DNA of 10,840 bases from an uncultured Bacilli bacterium (GTDB lineage: Bacteria; Bacillota_I; Bacilli_A; RFN20; CAG-826). Made by a program: the position numbers and the translations under genes. Under the pieces are notes generated by a model that worked only from the letters and a program-made list of their open reading frames with translations, was not told the origin of the DNA and ran no database searches. Below, piece after piece: positions 1 through 6,449 of this stretch. Position 1 is the stretch's first letter; each line of letters opens with the position of its first letter. The stretch covers positions 1 through 10,840 of the forward strand of contig CAJOOD010000052.1 of assembly GCA_905236085.1 (NCBI GenBank). Reading direction: 5' to 3'.

Positions 1-500
1 GCAATAGACCAAAATCCATGCTCTTTTAATGTTTCTAAAGCTTGCGACAGATTACTGACCTGCGCTATTTTAACATGGTTAATCGCGCCTGTTGATGTTT
101 TGAATACCGTAGAATTAACCATAACTTGGTTATGTTTCTTAATAATGATTCCTGTAACTGAGAAGGCATCTGCACTTCTAATAATGGCGCCAAAATTACC
201 TGGATCATTAATTTCATCAAGCAATAAGACTAATGGATGGGCTTCGTTTTTAGAAAGTCTAATAATTTCTTCTAAAGATGAATATTCAAATCTTTGGCTT
301 TCTGCCACTATGCCTTGATGGTTGCCATTGACCATCTTATCTAGTTCACTATTGCTCTTAATGACGATTGGTATTCTTTTTTCTTTGCATAAGGATATTA
401 TCGATTTATCAGAAAAGCCTTGGGATAAATAAACCTTATCAACTTTTACATTATTTAAGGCGTCTTTTACGGTATTTCTTCCATAAATCAAATTAGCCAT
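1..500 (-). CDS. rlmB: RlmB-type 23S rRNA 2'-O-methyltransferase (5' part; 3' end beyond window)
   Basis: Partial gene of the SPOUT/TrmH family. The reading frame starts at ATG 500 (MANLIYGRNTVKDAL) and stays open for 166 codons to the left edge. About the first 70 residues form the substrate-binding domain, with the family-typical YGRNTV start and an HQGIVAE segment (61-67). The SPOUT methyltransferase fold then begins, with motif 1 as DPGNFGAIIRSADAF (99-113), including N102 and R108, followed by KTSTGAINH (134-142). This combination fits RlmB, which methylates a conserved guanosine ribose (Gm2251, E. coli numbering) of 23S rRNA using S-adenosylmethionine; the cofactor-knot region is outside the window. 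It starts only 2 bp after the cysS stop, so the two are surely co-transcribed. A weak AAAGGG about 12 nt upstream, inside the end of cysS, is the only ribosome site, so translational coupling is likely. Another TrmH-family member is possible but less likely. Confidence 0.85.
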   Translation of the reverse strand, partial: MANLIYGRNTVKDALNNVKVDKVYLSQGFSDKSIISLCKEKRIPIVIKSNSELDKMVNGNHQGIVAESQRFEYSSLEEIIRLSKNEAHPLVLLLDEINDPGNFGAIIRSADAFSVTGIIIKKHNQVMVNSTVFKTSTGAINHVKIAQVSNLSQALETLKEHGFWSI

Positions 501-502
501 GA

Positions 503-1855
503 TTATAGAATACCCTTTTCCATCAATGTTTTACGATATATGTCTGAGGAGGCAAAATCTTTATTAGCCTTCGCTTCCATATATTTCTTATATATATTTA
601 AATCATCTTCACTTAAGATGACCGGATCAATTTCTAAGCCCAAAATAGAAAGCATATCATTTAAAGTGACATAATAATCTCTAAGTAAGGCAATATCAGG
701 ATTAGCAGTTCTTAGAGCTATATTAGCGTTCTTGATTAAATCATATAATTCTGTTAAGGCATTCGCTGTATTTAAATCATCCGCGAGCGATGACAAGAAT
801 TTGTTCATAGATTCTTCACTAGCGTGTTCTTTAATTGGCAATTTGATGTCATTTAATTGCAATAACAAAGTTAATTGCTTATACAAATTCTTAATTTTGT
901 TTAATTCTTTAATCGCCGTTTGCATCGCTTCATCAGTGAAATTGATGGGTTGTCTATATGGGGCGCTTAAAATAATCAAACGCACCGCTAAACCGCCATA
1001 ACGGTCAATTAAATCTTTAGCGAGATAGACATTGCCTAAGGATTTAGACATCTTTTCATTATTAATATTGACAAAATTGTTATGAATCCAATAATTGGCA
1101 ATTTTATGATGATGTCTAGCTTCGGTTTGAGCTATCTCATTTTCATGATGAGGGAATTTTAAATCATATCCACCACCATGAATATCAATTTTTCCATTTG
1201 ATTCAGGGAATATAGAATCAATCATAACACAGCATTCAGTATGCCAGCCTGGTCGACCTAAAGACCAAGGTGAAGGCCATTTAATACCAACATCTGTTTT
1301 TTTCCATAAAGCAAAATCTAGAGGCGATTCCTTTTTAGAATTTTCTTCAACACGTGCGCCTGAAATCAAGTCATCGACATTAATTCCACTTAAAGATCCA
1401 TAATCTTTAATTTTAGAAACTCTAAAATAGACATCTCCATCCACCACATATGCAGCGTCTAAATCCACAAGCGCAGCAATATAGGCAATAATCTTATCGA
1501 TATATTCAGTAACGCGCGGATTGATGTTCGCGTCTCTGCTGCCTATTTGATGGATTTCTTTTTTAAATTCAGCAATATAGAAATTAGCTAAATCTAATTC
1601 ACTCTTATTTTCTTTAATAGCTTGATTGATAATCTTATCATCTACATCGGTAAAGTTAGACACGTAATTAACCTTATAACCGACATATTCAAAGAAACGT
1701 CTTAAGGTATCAAAGACTACGACCGGTCTCATGTTACCAATATGTGGATAATTATATACAGTAGGACCACATACGTACATGGAGACTTCTCCTTCTTTAA
1801 TAGGAGTGAAGATTTCTGTTTTTTTGCTTAATGAGTTGTATAATTTGATTTCCAT
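503..1855 (-). CDS. cysS: Cysteinyl-tRNA synthetase (CysRS)
   Basis: Class I aminoacyl-tRNA synthetase that charges tRNA-Cys with cysteine in the cytoplasm. Length 450 aa is normal. The signature HIGH motif appears as HIGN (38-41) within PTVYNYPHIGNMRP, and the KMSKS loop as KMSKS (268-272). Likely zinc ligands of the active site are C29 (in VCGPTVYN), C208 (in PGWHTECC), H236 and E240 (in FPHHENE). The GARVEENSKKESPLDFALWK stretch (167-186) is typical of bacterial CysRS. The C-terminal part (about 320-450) is the helical anticodon-binding region and looks complete. The start ATG at 1855 has AGGA at 1860-1863. rlmB follows after 2 bp, while the mini-ribonuclease III gene that often sits between them in Bacilli is absent. 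I found no T-box-like leader upstream. Confidence 0.97.
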   Translation of the reverse strand: MEIKLYNSLSKKTEIFTPIKEGEVSMYVCGPTVYNYPHIGNMRPVVVFDTLRRFFEYVGYKVNYVSNFTDVDDKIINQAIKENKSELDLANFYIAEFKKEIHQIGSRDANINPRVTEYIDKIIAYIAALVDLDAAYVVDGDVYFRVSKIKDYGSLSGINVDDLISGARVEENSKKESPLDFALWKKTDVGIKWPSPWSLGRPGWHTECCVMIDSIFPESNGKIDIHGGGYDLKFPHHENEIAQTEARHHHKIANYWIHNNFVNINNEKMSKSLGNVYLAKDLIDRYGGLAVRLIILSAPYRQPINFTDEAMQTAIKELNKIKNLYKQLTLLLQLNDIKLPIKEHASEESMNKFLSSLADDLNTANALTELYDLIKNANIALRTANPDIALLRDYYVTLNDMLSILGLEIDPVILSEDDLNIYKKYMEAKANKDFASSDIYRKTLMEKGIL

Positions 1856-1859
1856 AATT

Positions 1860-1878
1860 TCCTAGTACAATCATTATA
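1860..1878 (-). promoter_or_regulatory. Probable cysS promoter -10 box and ribosome site
   Basis: On the minus strand a perfect TATAAT lies at 1873-1878, 17 nt before the cysS start, with AGGA at 1860-1863. No good -35 hexamer is seen at 17 bp spacing (TATATT), but the upstream DNA is extremely AT-rich, like an UP element. Transcription would begin near 1866, giving a very short leader. In this AT-rich setting a TATAAT could occur by chance. Confidence 0.4.
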
Positions 1879-1943
1879 AACAATTAGAAAAATAAAATAT
1901 AATAAAAAATTATTTTTAGGCAAACTTTGAGAAAAACTGGCTT

Positions 1944-1970
1944 TAAATGATATATATTATATATCATTTA
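1944..1970. repeat. Perfect 27-bp AT-rich palindrome
   Basis: Two 13-bp arms (TAAATGATATATA and TATATATCATTTA) flank a single central T with no mismatch. On the plus strand it is followed by seven T (1971-1977), but no plus-strand gene ends here. It sits in the gap between the hydrogenase terminator and cysS. It may be a protein-binding site, an AT cruciform or a weak backup terminator; the sequence does not decide. Confidence 0.75.
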
Positions 1971-2029
1971 TTTTTTTGCATTTTGTGAGAATCGATGATT
2001 AAAATCACACAAATTTAGCCCTATATAAT

Positions 2030-2065
2030 AAAAAAAGACCCGATCCAGTTTTATGAATCGAGCCT
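2030..2065 (-). terminator. Rho-independent terminator of the hydCBA operon
   Basis: Read on the minus strand, the arms AGGCTCGATTC (2055-2065) and GGATCGGGTCT (2036-2046) form an 11-bp stem with three G-U pairs and an 8-nt loop, followed by a run of six further T (2030-2035). It begins 13 bp after the hydA stop and should separate the hydrogenase operon from cysS. Confidence 0.88.
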
Positions 2066-2078
2066 AAATTAATAGATT

Positions 2079-3857
2079 TTATTTCTTATCGGTGAATGTT
2101 TCTCTATTCGCGTTATAGTAGGTATGTAATAGTTCTTCCGCTTTTTCAGATAATGGAGCGCCTAAGAATTCATCATATAATCTAATGATATCTGGATTAT
2201 TATGAGATTGTCTTATGGCTTGTCTTTCATCTTCAGAATATAAAACAGAAGCTCTCTTTGCACGATAGGTTTCTAAAATGTTATCTTCTTCATCTGGAAG
2301 CATGAGAGGTTTAACGTATGGTTGACCACCACCATTAATACATCCACCAGGACAACCCATGATTTCGATAAAGGCATATGGAGATTTACCCGCTCTAACT
2401 TCATCTAATAAGACTTTAGCGTCTTTCATTCCAGAAGCAACAGCAACTTTTAAGATTGTGCCATTGACATCAATTGATGCGGTTTTTACACCTTCTAAAC
2501 CCCTAACAGCTTCAAATTTGATCAATTCGTGTTCTTTACCGGTTAGTGATTTATAAGCGGTTCTTAAGGCAGCTTCCATAACACCGCCAGTGACACCAAA
2601 GATGACGCCTGCACCAGAATATTGACCTAATAAGTCTTGATCAAATTCTTCTTCTGGTAATTTATTCCAATTAATACCGGCACGTTTAATCATTCTAGCT
2701 AATTCACGAGTGGTTAATACGGCATCGACATCTTTTAGACCATCTTTAGATTCTTGACCAGGTCTAGTCTTTTCATATTTCTTCGCGGTACATGGCATAA
2801 TGGAGACCACATAGATATCTTTTGGATCTAAATTATGTTTTTCTGCAAAATATGTTTTAGTAATAGCTCCTTGCATTTGATGTGGAGATTTACAAGTAGA
2901 GACATAAGGAATTAAATCTCTGTAGAAGAATTCCATATAATTAATCCAGCCTGGAGAACAGGAAGTGATTTGTGGTAAGACTCCGCCATGATTGATACGA
3001 TGCAATAATTCATTAGCTTCTTCCATAATGGTTAAGTCAGCACCGAAATTGACATCAAATACTCTAGAGAAGCCTAATCTTCTTAAAGCAGCAACCATCT
3101 TGCCAGTACCAGTGGTACCAATCTTCGCGCCAAATTCTTCCGCGATGGCCGCTCTAACCGCAGGAGCGGTTTGTACAACGACAAATTTGCCTTCTTTTAA
3201 TGCTTTATCCACATTAGCGATTTCACTATGTTCCATCAACGCGCCAGTTGGGCAAACCAAGACGCATTGTCCACATTGAATACATGGAGATTCAGCAAAA
3301 CTTCTATTTTGAGCGGGAGCAACAATAGTCTTAAAGCCTCTTCTTTCAAAGCCTAAGACACCAATACCTTGTAATGCTTTACAAGTTTCAATACATCTAC
3401 CACATAAGATACATTTAGAAGTGTCTCTAACTAGGCCTGGAGCTAATTCATCTTTTGTGGATGGAGTTTGTACGCCTTTGAATTTTTCTGGACGGGCGCC
3501 GACCATCTTAGAAACTTCTAATAATTCACAATGACCATTCTTTGGACATTGCAAGCAATCTTGATGATGGTTAGAAAGTAATAATTCAACACTATTTCTT
3601 CTCGCCTCAGTGGCTTTTGGTGAAGAAATGAATATTTCCATACCTTCATTAACAGGATATGCACAAGATGCCACCAATCCTCTTGCGCCTTTGACTTCCA
3701 CTAAGCAAACACGACAGCTAGCTAAAGAGCATCTTCCATCCATATATGAACATAAGGAAGGGATGTTATAACCGCATTTTCTCGCGGCTTGTAAAATGGT
3801 TAAGCCGGATTCGACTTGATAGGATTGACCTTCAATTTTAATATTTACTAATGCCAT
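2079..3857 (-). CDS. hydA: [FeFe]-hydrogenase catalytic subunit HydA (trimeric, bifurcating type)
   Basis: Catalytic subunit for reversible H2 formation at the H-cluster, in the cytoplasm; 592 aa with no signal peptide. Domains in order: plant-type [2Fe-2S] domain (1-78; C36, C48, C51, C65); His-Cys [4Fe-4S] site (H97, C101, C104, C110); two ferredoxin-type [4Fe-4S] motifs (C149/152/155/159 and C192/195/198/202); the H-domain; and a small-subunit-like C-terminal region (about 530-590). H-domain motifs are L1 TSCSPGW (298-304), L2 MPCTAKKYE (354-362, C356) and L3 EIMGCPGGCINGGGQP (498-513, C502 and C506). The L1 form has Ser301 where the textbook motif TSCCPxW has its second Cys. The domain set matches HydA of Thermotoga-type HydABC and HndD. 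It is last in the operon, 11 bp after hydB, with AAGGAGAA before the ATG. The maturation genes hydE, hydF and hydG are not in the window. A hydrogenase sensor (HydS) is unlikely because no PAS domain is present. Confidence 0.95.
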   Translation of the reverse strand: MALVNIKIEGQSYQVESGLTILQAARKCGYNIPSLCSYMDGRCSLASCRVCLVEVKGARGLVASCAYPVNEGMEIFISSPKATEARRNSVELLLSNHHQDCLQCPKNGHCELLEVSKMVGARPEKFKGVQTPSTKDELAPGLVRDTSKCILCGRCIETCKALQGIGVLGFERRGFKTIVAPAQNRSFAESPCIQCGQCVLVCPTGALMEHSEIANVDKALKEGKFVVVQTAPAVRAAIAEEFGAKIGTTGTGKMVAALRRLGFSRVFDVNFGADLTIMEEANELLHRINHGGVLPQITSCSPGWINYMEFFYRDLIPYVSTCKSPHQMQGAITKTYFAEKHNLDPKDIYVVSIMPCTAKKYEKTRPGQESKDGLKDVDAVLTTRELARMIKRAGINWNKLPEEEFDQDLLGQYSGAGVIFGVTGGVMEAALRTAYKSLTGKEHELIKFEAVRGLEGVKTASIDVNGTILKVAVASGMKDAKVLLDEVRAGKSPYAFIEIMGCPGGCINGGGQPYVKPLMLPDEEDNILETYRAKRASVLYSEDERQAIRQSHNNPDIIRLYDEFLGAPLSEKAEELLHTYYNANRETFTDKK

Positions 3858-3868
3858 AAGTTTTCTCC

Positions 3869-5761
3869 TTATCTCTTAATAATCGCACCGAAGCGACATC
3901 CGCTTAAACATGCACCACATTTGACGCACTTCGCGGGATCGATATGGTGAATGAATTTATTTGGTAATTTAGCAGGTTGATCAGTAACAGAAATAGCCGC
4001 AGCAGGACAATTTCTTGAACATAAGGTACAACCCATACATTTTTCTGGAATGATGTAATATTCCATCATGCTCTTACAGATATGAGCAGGACATTTATGA
4101 TCAACGACGTGAGCTTCATATTCTTCTGGGAAAGCTGTCATCGTTGAAGTTACAGGATTAGCAGCGGTTTGACCTAAAGCGCATAAGGAATTGGTTTTGG
4201 TAATATTGGCTAATTCTTTTAATTCTTCTAAATCTTCTGTTGTGCCCTTACCTTCGGTAATCTTGGTTAAGATTTCTAACATTCTCTTTGTACCAATACG
4301 ACATGGAGTACATTTACCACAAGATTCATCGCAGATAAATTCCATGTAGAATTTAGCGACGTCAACCATACAGTTATCTTCATCCATGACAATCGCACCA
4401 CCAGAGCCCATCATAGAGCCACGAGCGACTAAATTATCATAATCAATAGGTGTATCCAAATCTTTTTCGGTTAAGCAACCTCCAGAAGGACCACCGGTTT
4501 GAATGGCTTTAAATTTCTTACCATTTGGAATACCGCCACCGATATCAAAGATAAGTTCTTTTAAAGTGACACCCATAGGAACTTCTACTAAGCCAACATT
4601 GTTGACCTTTCCACCTAAAGCAAAGACCTTAGTTCCTTTAGATTTTTCTGTACCGATAGAAGCAAATTTTGCAGCACCTTCTCTTAAAATATAAGGAATA
4701 GAGGCTAATGTTTCGACGTTATTGATAATAGATGGTTTACCCCATAAGCCCTTAACAGCAGGGAATGGAGGACGTGGTCTAGGCATTCCGCGTTTACCTT
4801 CAATAGAATTAAGTAAGGCAGTCTCTTCACCACAAACGAAGGCACCAGCACCTAATCTAATATGACATCTAAATGAGAAACCAGTACCTAAGATGTTATC
4901 ACCTAAAAGTCCGCAGGCTTCCATTTCTTTAATCGCGATTCTTAATCTTTCAACAGCGATTGGATATTCCGCTCTGACGTAGAAATAACCATTTTTAGCC
5001 CCAATTGCATAACCAGCAATCATCATACCTTCAATGACATTGACTGGGTTACCTTCTAAGATGGAACGATCCATAAAGGCACCTGGATCGCCTTCATCAC
5101 CATTACAAATGACATATTTTTCTTCGCTTACTTGATCATAAGCAAATTGCCATTTACGACCGGTTGGGAATCCCGCACCACCTCTACCTCTAATACCTGA
5201 GGCTAAGACTTCATTAATTACTTCTTGGCGAGGAGTATTTAAGGCTTTAATTAAACCTTCAAAAGCTCCATAACCCATCGCTTCTTCTAAGACTTCTGGG
5301 TTGATTAAGGAACATCCATGTAAGGAAATTCTTAATTGTTTCTTATAGAAATTAATATCATCTTGTTTTTCCACTTTTTGTTTAGTGGCTGGATCAACAT
5401 ATAATAAATCTTCAATAACTTTGCCACCGATAATATCTTCATCGATAATTCTTGTGGCATCTTTGACTTTAACTCCGCGATATAATCTATCTTCTGGGAA
5501 GATTTTAACGAACGGACCTTGAGAACAGAAACCAAAGCATCCGACTTTATTAGCTTCCACCTTATCTTTAAGATTCTTTTCAATGATTAATTTTTGTAAT
5601 TCTTCTAATATTGCTGCGGATTCGCTAGATAAACAGCCTGTACCAGCACATACTAGAATATGTCGTTTGCCATCATTTCCGGCTAATTTAGCTTCAAAAC
5701 ATTCATGACAGCCTTTTAGTCTTTCAAGCAATTGCGATTGATTTTTAATTATTTCTGCCAT
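3869..5761 (-). CDS. hydB: NuoF-like hydrogenase subunit HydB (FMN/NADH-binding, multi-cluster)
   Basis: Diaphorase subunit that exchanges electrons between NAD(P)H and the hydrogenase through FMN and iron-sulfur clusters; 630 aa, the usual size for HydB/HndC. Domains in order: N-terminal thioredoxin-like [2Fe-2S] domain (about 33-120; C38, C43, C75, C79); NuoF core with the glycine-rich RGRGGAGFPTG (191-201), NGDEGDPGAFMDR (220-232) and GAGAFVCGEETALLNSIEG (304-322) for FMN and NADH; SLBB region (about 365-450); N3-type [4Fe-4S] site (C481, C484, C487, C527); a Cys/His pair of motifs around 555-562; and two C-terminal ferredoxin-type [4Fe-4S] motifs (C575/578/581/585 and C612/615/618/622). 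These N- and C-terminal extensions distinguish it from plain complex I NuoF. The start at 5761 follows a strong AGGAGGG site and lies 15 bp after hydC. Whether it uses NADH or NADPH cannot be read with confidence. Confidence 0.95.
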   Translation of the reverse strand: MAEIIKNQSQLLERLKGCHECFEAKLAGNDGKRHILVCAGTGCLSSESAAILEELQKLIIEKNLKDKVEANKVGCFGFCSQGPFVKIFPEDRLYRGVKVKDATRIIDEDIIGGKVIEDLLYVDPATKQKVEKQDDINFYKKQLRISLHGCSLINPEVLEEAMGYGAFEGLIKALNTPRQEVINEVLASGIRGRGGAGFPTGRKWQFAYDQVSEEKYVICNGDEGDPGAFMDRSILEGNPVNVIEGMMIAGYAIGAKNGYFYVRAEYPIAVERLRIAIKEMEACGLLGDNILGTGFSFRCHIRLGAGAFVCGEETALLNSIEGKRGMPRPRPPFPAVKGLWGKPSIINNVETLASIPYILREGAAKFASIGTEKSKGTKVFALGGKVNNVGLVEVPMGVTLKELIFDIGGGIPNGKKFKAIQTGGPSGGCLTEKDLDTPIDYDNLVARGSMMGSGGAIVMDEDNCMVDVAKFYMEFICDESCGKCTPCRIGTKRMLEILTKITEGKGTTEDLEELKELANITKTNSLCALGQTAANPVTSTMTAFPEEYEAHVVDHKCPAHICKSMMEYYIIPEKCMGCTLCSRNCPAAAISVTDQPAKLPNKFIHHIDPAKCVKCGACLSGCRFGAIIKR

Positions 5762-5776
5762 ATATCTGCCCTCCTA

Positions 5777-6265
5777 TTAATTAGCGCCCTCTTTAGCGCG
5801 ATATTCATTAATGATATCTTTGACTTGGCTGACTTGCACTTTTGGATAGACTTTACCATTAATAGATAAAGCGGGAGCGATACCACAGGCTCCGATGCAT
5901 CTTAAGGCATCAAGAGTGAATAAACCATCCGCGGATGTTTCTCCTGGCTTAATTCCCAATAATTCTTCAAATTTGTCCATTACTTGTTGTGAACCCTTGA
6001 CATAGCAAGCTGTTCCTAAGCAGACACCAATGACATATTTTCCCTTTGGTGTTAAAGAGAAAAAGGAATAGAAAGTAACAACACCATAAATCTCTGCGAC
6101 TGGCACGCCAGTTAAAGAGGAGACTAATTCTTGAACTTCTAAAGGAATATAGCCATATTCCGATTGAATAGCTTCAAGAATCATCATTAAAGGTGTTTCT
6201 TCATCTTTGTAACGATGAACAATTTCAGTAATTTGTTCCACCGCTTTTGCTTGTAATTTTTCCAT
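5777..6265 (-). CDS. hydC: NuoE-like [2Fe-2S] hydrogenase subunit HydC
   Basis: Small electron-transfer subunit of the trimeric hydrogenase (HydC/HndA; NuoE 24-kDa family), 162 aa, no signal peptide. An N-terminal helical part (1-70) ends in the family motif GVVTFYSFF (61-69). The thioredoxin-like domain carries the [2Fe-2S] ligands C82 and C87 (CLGTAC) plus C123 and C127 (CIGAC). I place the start at ATG 6265 (MEKLQAKAVEQITEIV) because AGGAG lies 7 nt upstream at 6273-6277. The open frame continues eight codons further to 6289, but that start would put the ribosome site inside the gene. It is first in the operon: hydB follows after 15 bp, and the hydC stop directly abuts the hydB ribosome site. 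In HydABC enzymes this subunit docks on HydB near the FMN. Confidence 0.93.
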   Translation of the reverse strand: MEKLQAKAVEQITEIVHRYKDEETPLMMILEAIQSEYGYIPLEVQELVSSLTGVPVAEIYGVVTFYSFFSLTPKGKYVIGVCLGTACYVKGSQQVMDKFEELLGIKPGETSADGLFTLDALRCIGACGIAPALSINGKVYPKVQVSQVKDIINEYRAKEGAN

Positions 6266-6272
6266 TTTTAAG

Positions 6273-6277
6273 CTCCT
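6273..6277 (-). promoter_or_regulatory. Ribosome binding site that fixes the hydC start
   Basis: AGGAG on the minus strand, 7 nt before ATG 6265. It argues against the upstream in-frame ATG at 6289. Confidence 0.8.
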
Positions 6278-6303
6278 AAAAAATAACAAAGTTATTATTT
6301 ACT

Positions 6304-6320
6304 AGTTTTAGTATAAAACT
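6304..6320. repeat. Inverted repeat over the hydC -10 box
   Basis: AGTTTTA (6304-6310), spacer GTA, TAAAACT (6314-6320): perfect 7-bp arms. It overlaps the -10 box and the candidate Rex site, and could be an alternative operator. Confidence 0.5.
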
Positions 6321-6326
6321 TAACAA
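6309..6326. promoter_or_regulatory. Candidate degenerate Rex (redox-sensing repressor) operator
   Basis: Read on the hydrogenase strand the site is TTGTTAA, four bases, then TATACTA. The low-GC Rex consensus is TTGTTAA-N4-TTAACAA; the first half is perfect and the second matches at four of seven positions, so 11 of 14. It covers the -10 box of the proposed hydC promoter. Rex, which responds to the NADH/NAD+ ratio, is known to control fermentation and hydrogenase genes in Clostridia and Thermotogae. Function here is inferred; AT-rich DNA yields such matches by chance. Confidence 0.35.
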
Positions 6327-6339
6327 TATGGTTAGTCAT
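6310..6339 (-). promoter_or_regulatory. Probable hydCBA promoter
   Basis: On the minus strand ATGACT (6334-6339, four matches to TTGACA) and TATACT (6310-6315, five of six matches to TATAAT) are 18 bp apart. Transcription would start near 6303, giving a leader of about 38 nt that contains the hydC ribosome site. Each box lies inside an inverted repeat, which suggests repressor control. Other AT-rich boxes exist in the same gap, so the choice is not certain. Confidence 0.5.
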
Positions 6340-6346
6340 TACTAAC
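6331..6346. repeat. Inverted repeat over the hydC -35 box
   Basis: GTTAGT (6331-6336), spacer CATT, ACTAAC (6341-6346): perfect 6-bp arms at an operator-like spacing. It encloses the proposed -35 hexamer of the hydrogenase promoter and lies upstream of the divergent CofE-like gene, so one bound protein could influence both. Confidence 0.5.
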
Positions 6347-6420
6347 AGTTATAAATGCTATATTTTTATAAACAAAATAAAATATTTAAAAAAATTATTT
6401 ATGAATATCGCTTGAAGTTT

Positions 6421-6441
6421 TATGATTTTTTTATCAGGGGG
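6421..6441 (+). promoter_or_regulatory. Possible -10 box and strong ribosome site of the CofE-like gene
   Basis: TATGAT (6421-6426) is a fair -10 with a weak TTTATG (6398-6403) at 17 bp spacing. AGGGGG at 6436-6441 lies 8 nt before ATG 6450 and fixes that start. The ribosome site is convincing; the promoter is tentative. Confidence 0.4.
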
Positions 6442-6449
6442 ATAAAAAC

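Noticed and set aside
100..318. Plus-strand reading frame of 72 codons
   Set aside because: It lies opposite the rlmB coding sequence, has no ribosome site and no recognisable protein; it is an antisense shadow.
1982..2013. TTTGTG ... CACAAA inverted repeat between the hydA terminator and cysS, considered as a Rex site or leader stem
   Set aside because: The arms are only 6 bp with a 20-nt gap and an internal mismatch, and the spacing does not fit Rex. It is probably chance in AT-rich DNA.
1856..2029. T-box riboswitch for cysS
   Set aside because: No T-box consensus (AGGGTGGNACCGCG-like) and no GC-containing antiterminator or terminator lies before cysS; the likely promoter is only about 20 bp from the start.
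5332..5583. Minus-strand 83-codon frame inside hydB
   Set aside because: It is an out-of-frame overlap within the well-conserved hydB gene, with no support of its own.
2079..6265. Fragment of respiratory complex I (nuoE, nuoF, nuoG)
   Set aside because: The third protein has the three H-cluster motifs and not a NuoG C-terminal domain, and the NuoF-like protein has extra N- and C-terminal cluster domains typical of HydB.
6266..6289. Longer hydC starting at ATG 6289 (eight extra residues)
   Set aside because: The AGGAG site at 6273-6277 would lie inside the gene, and no ribosome site precedes 6289. The extra residues MLFFRSLK do not resemble the family.
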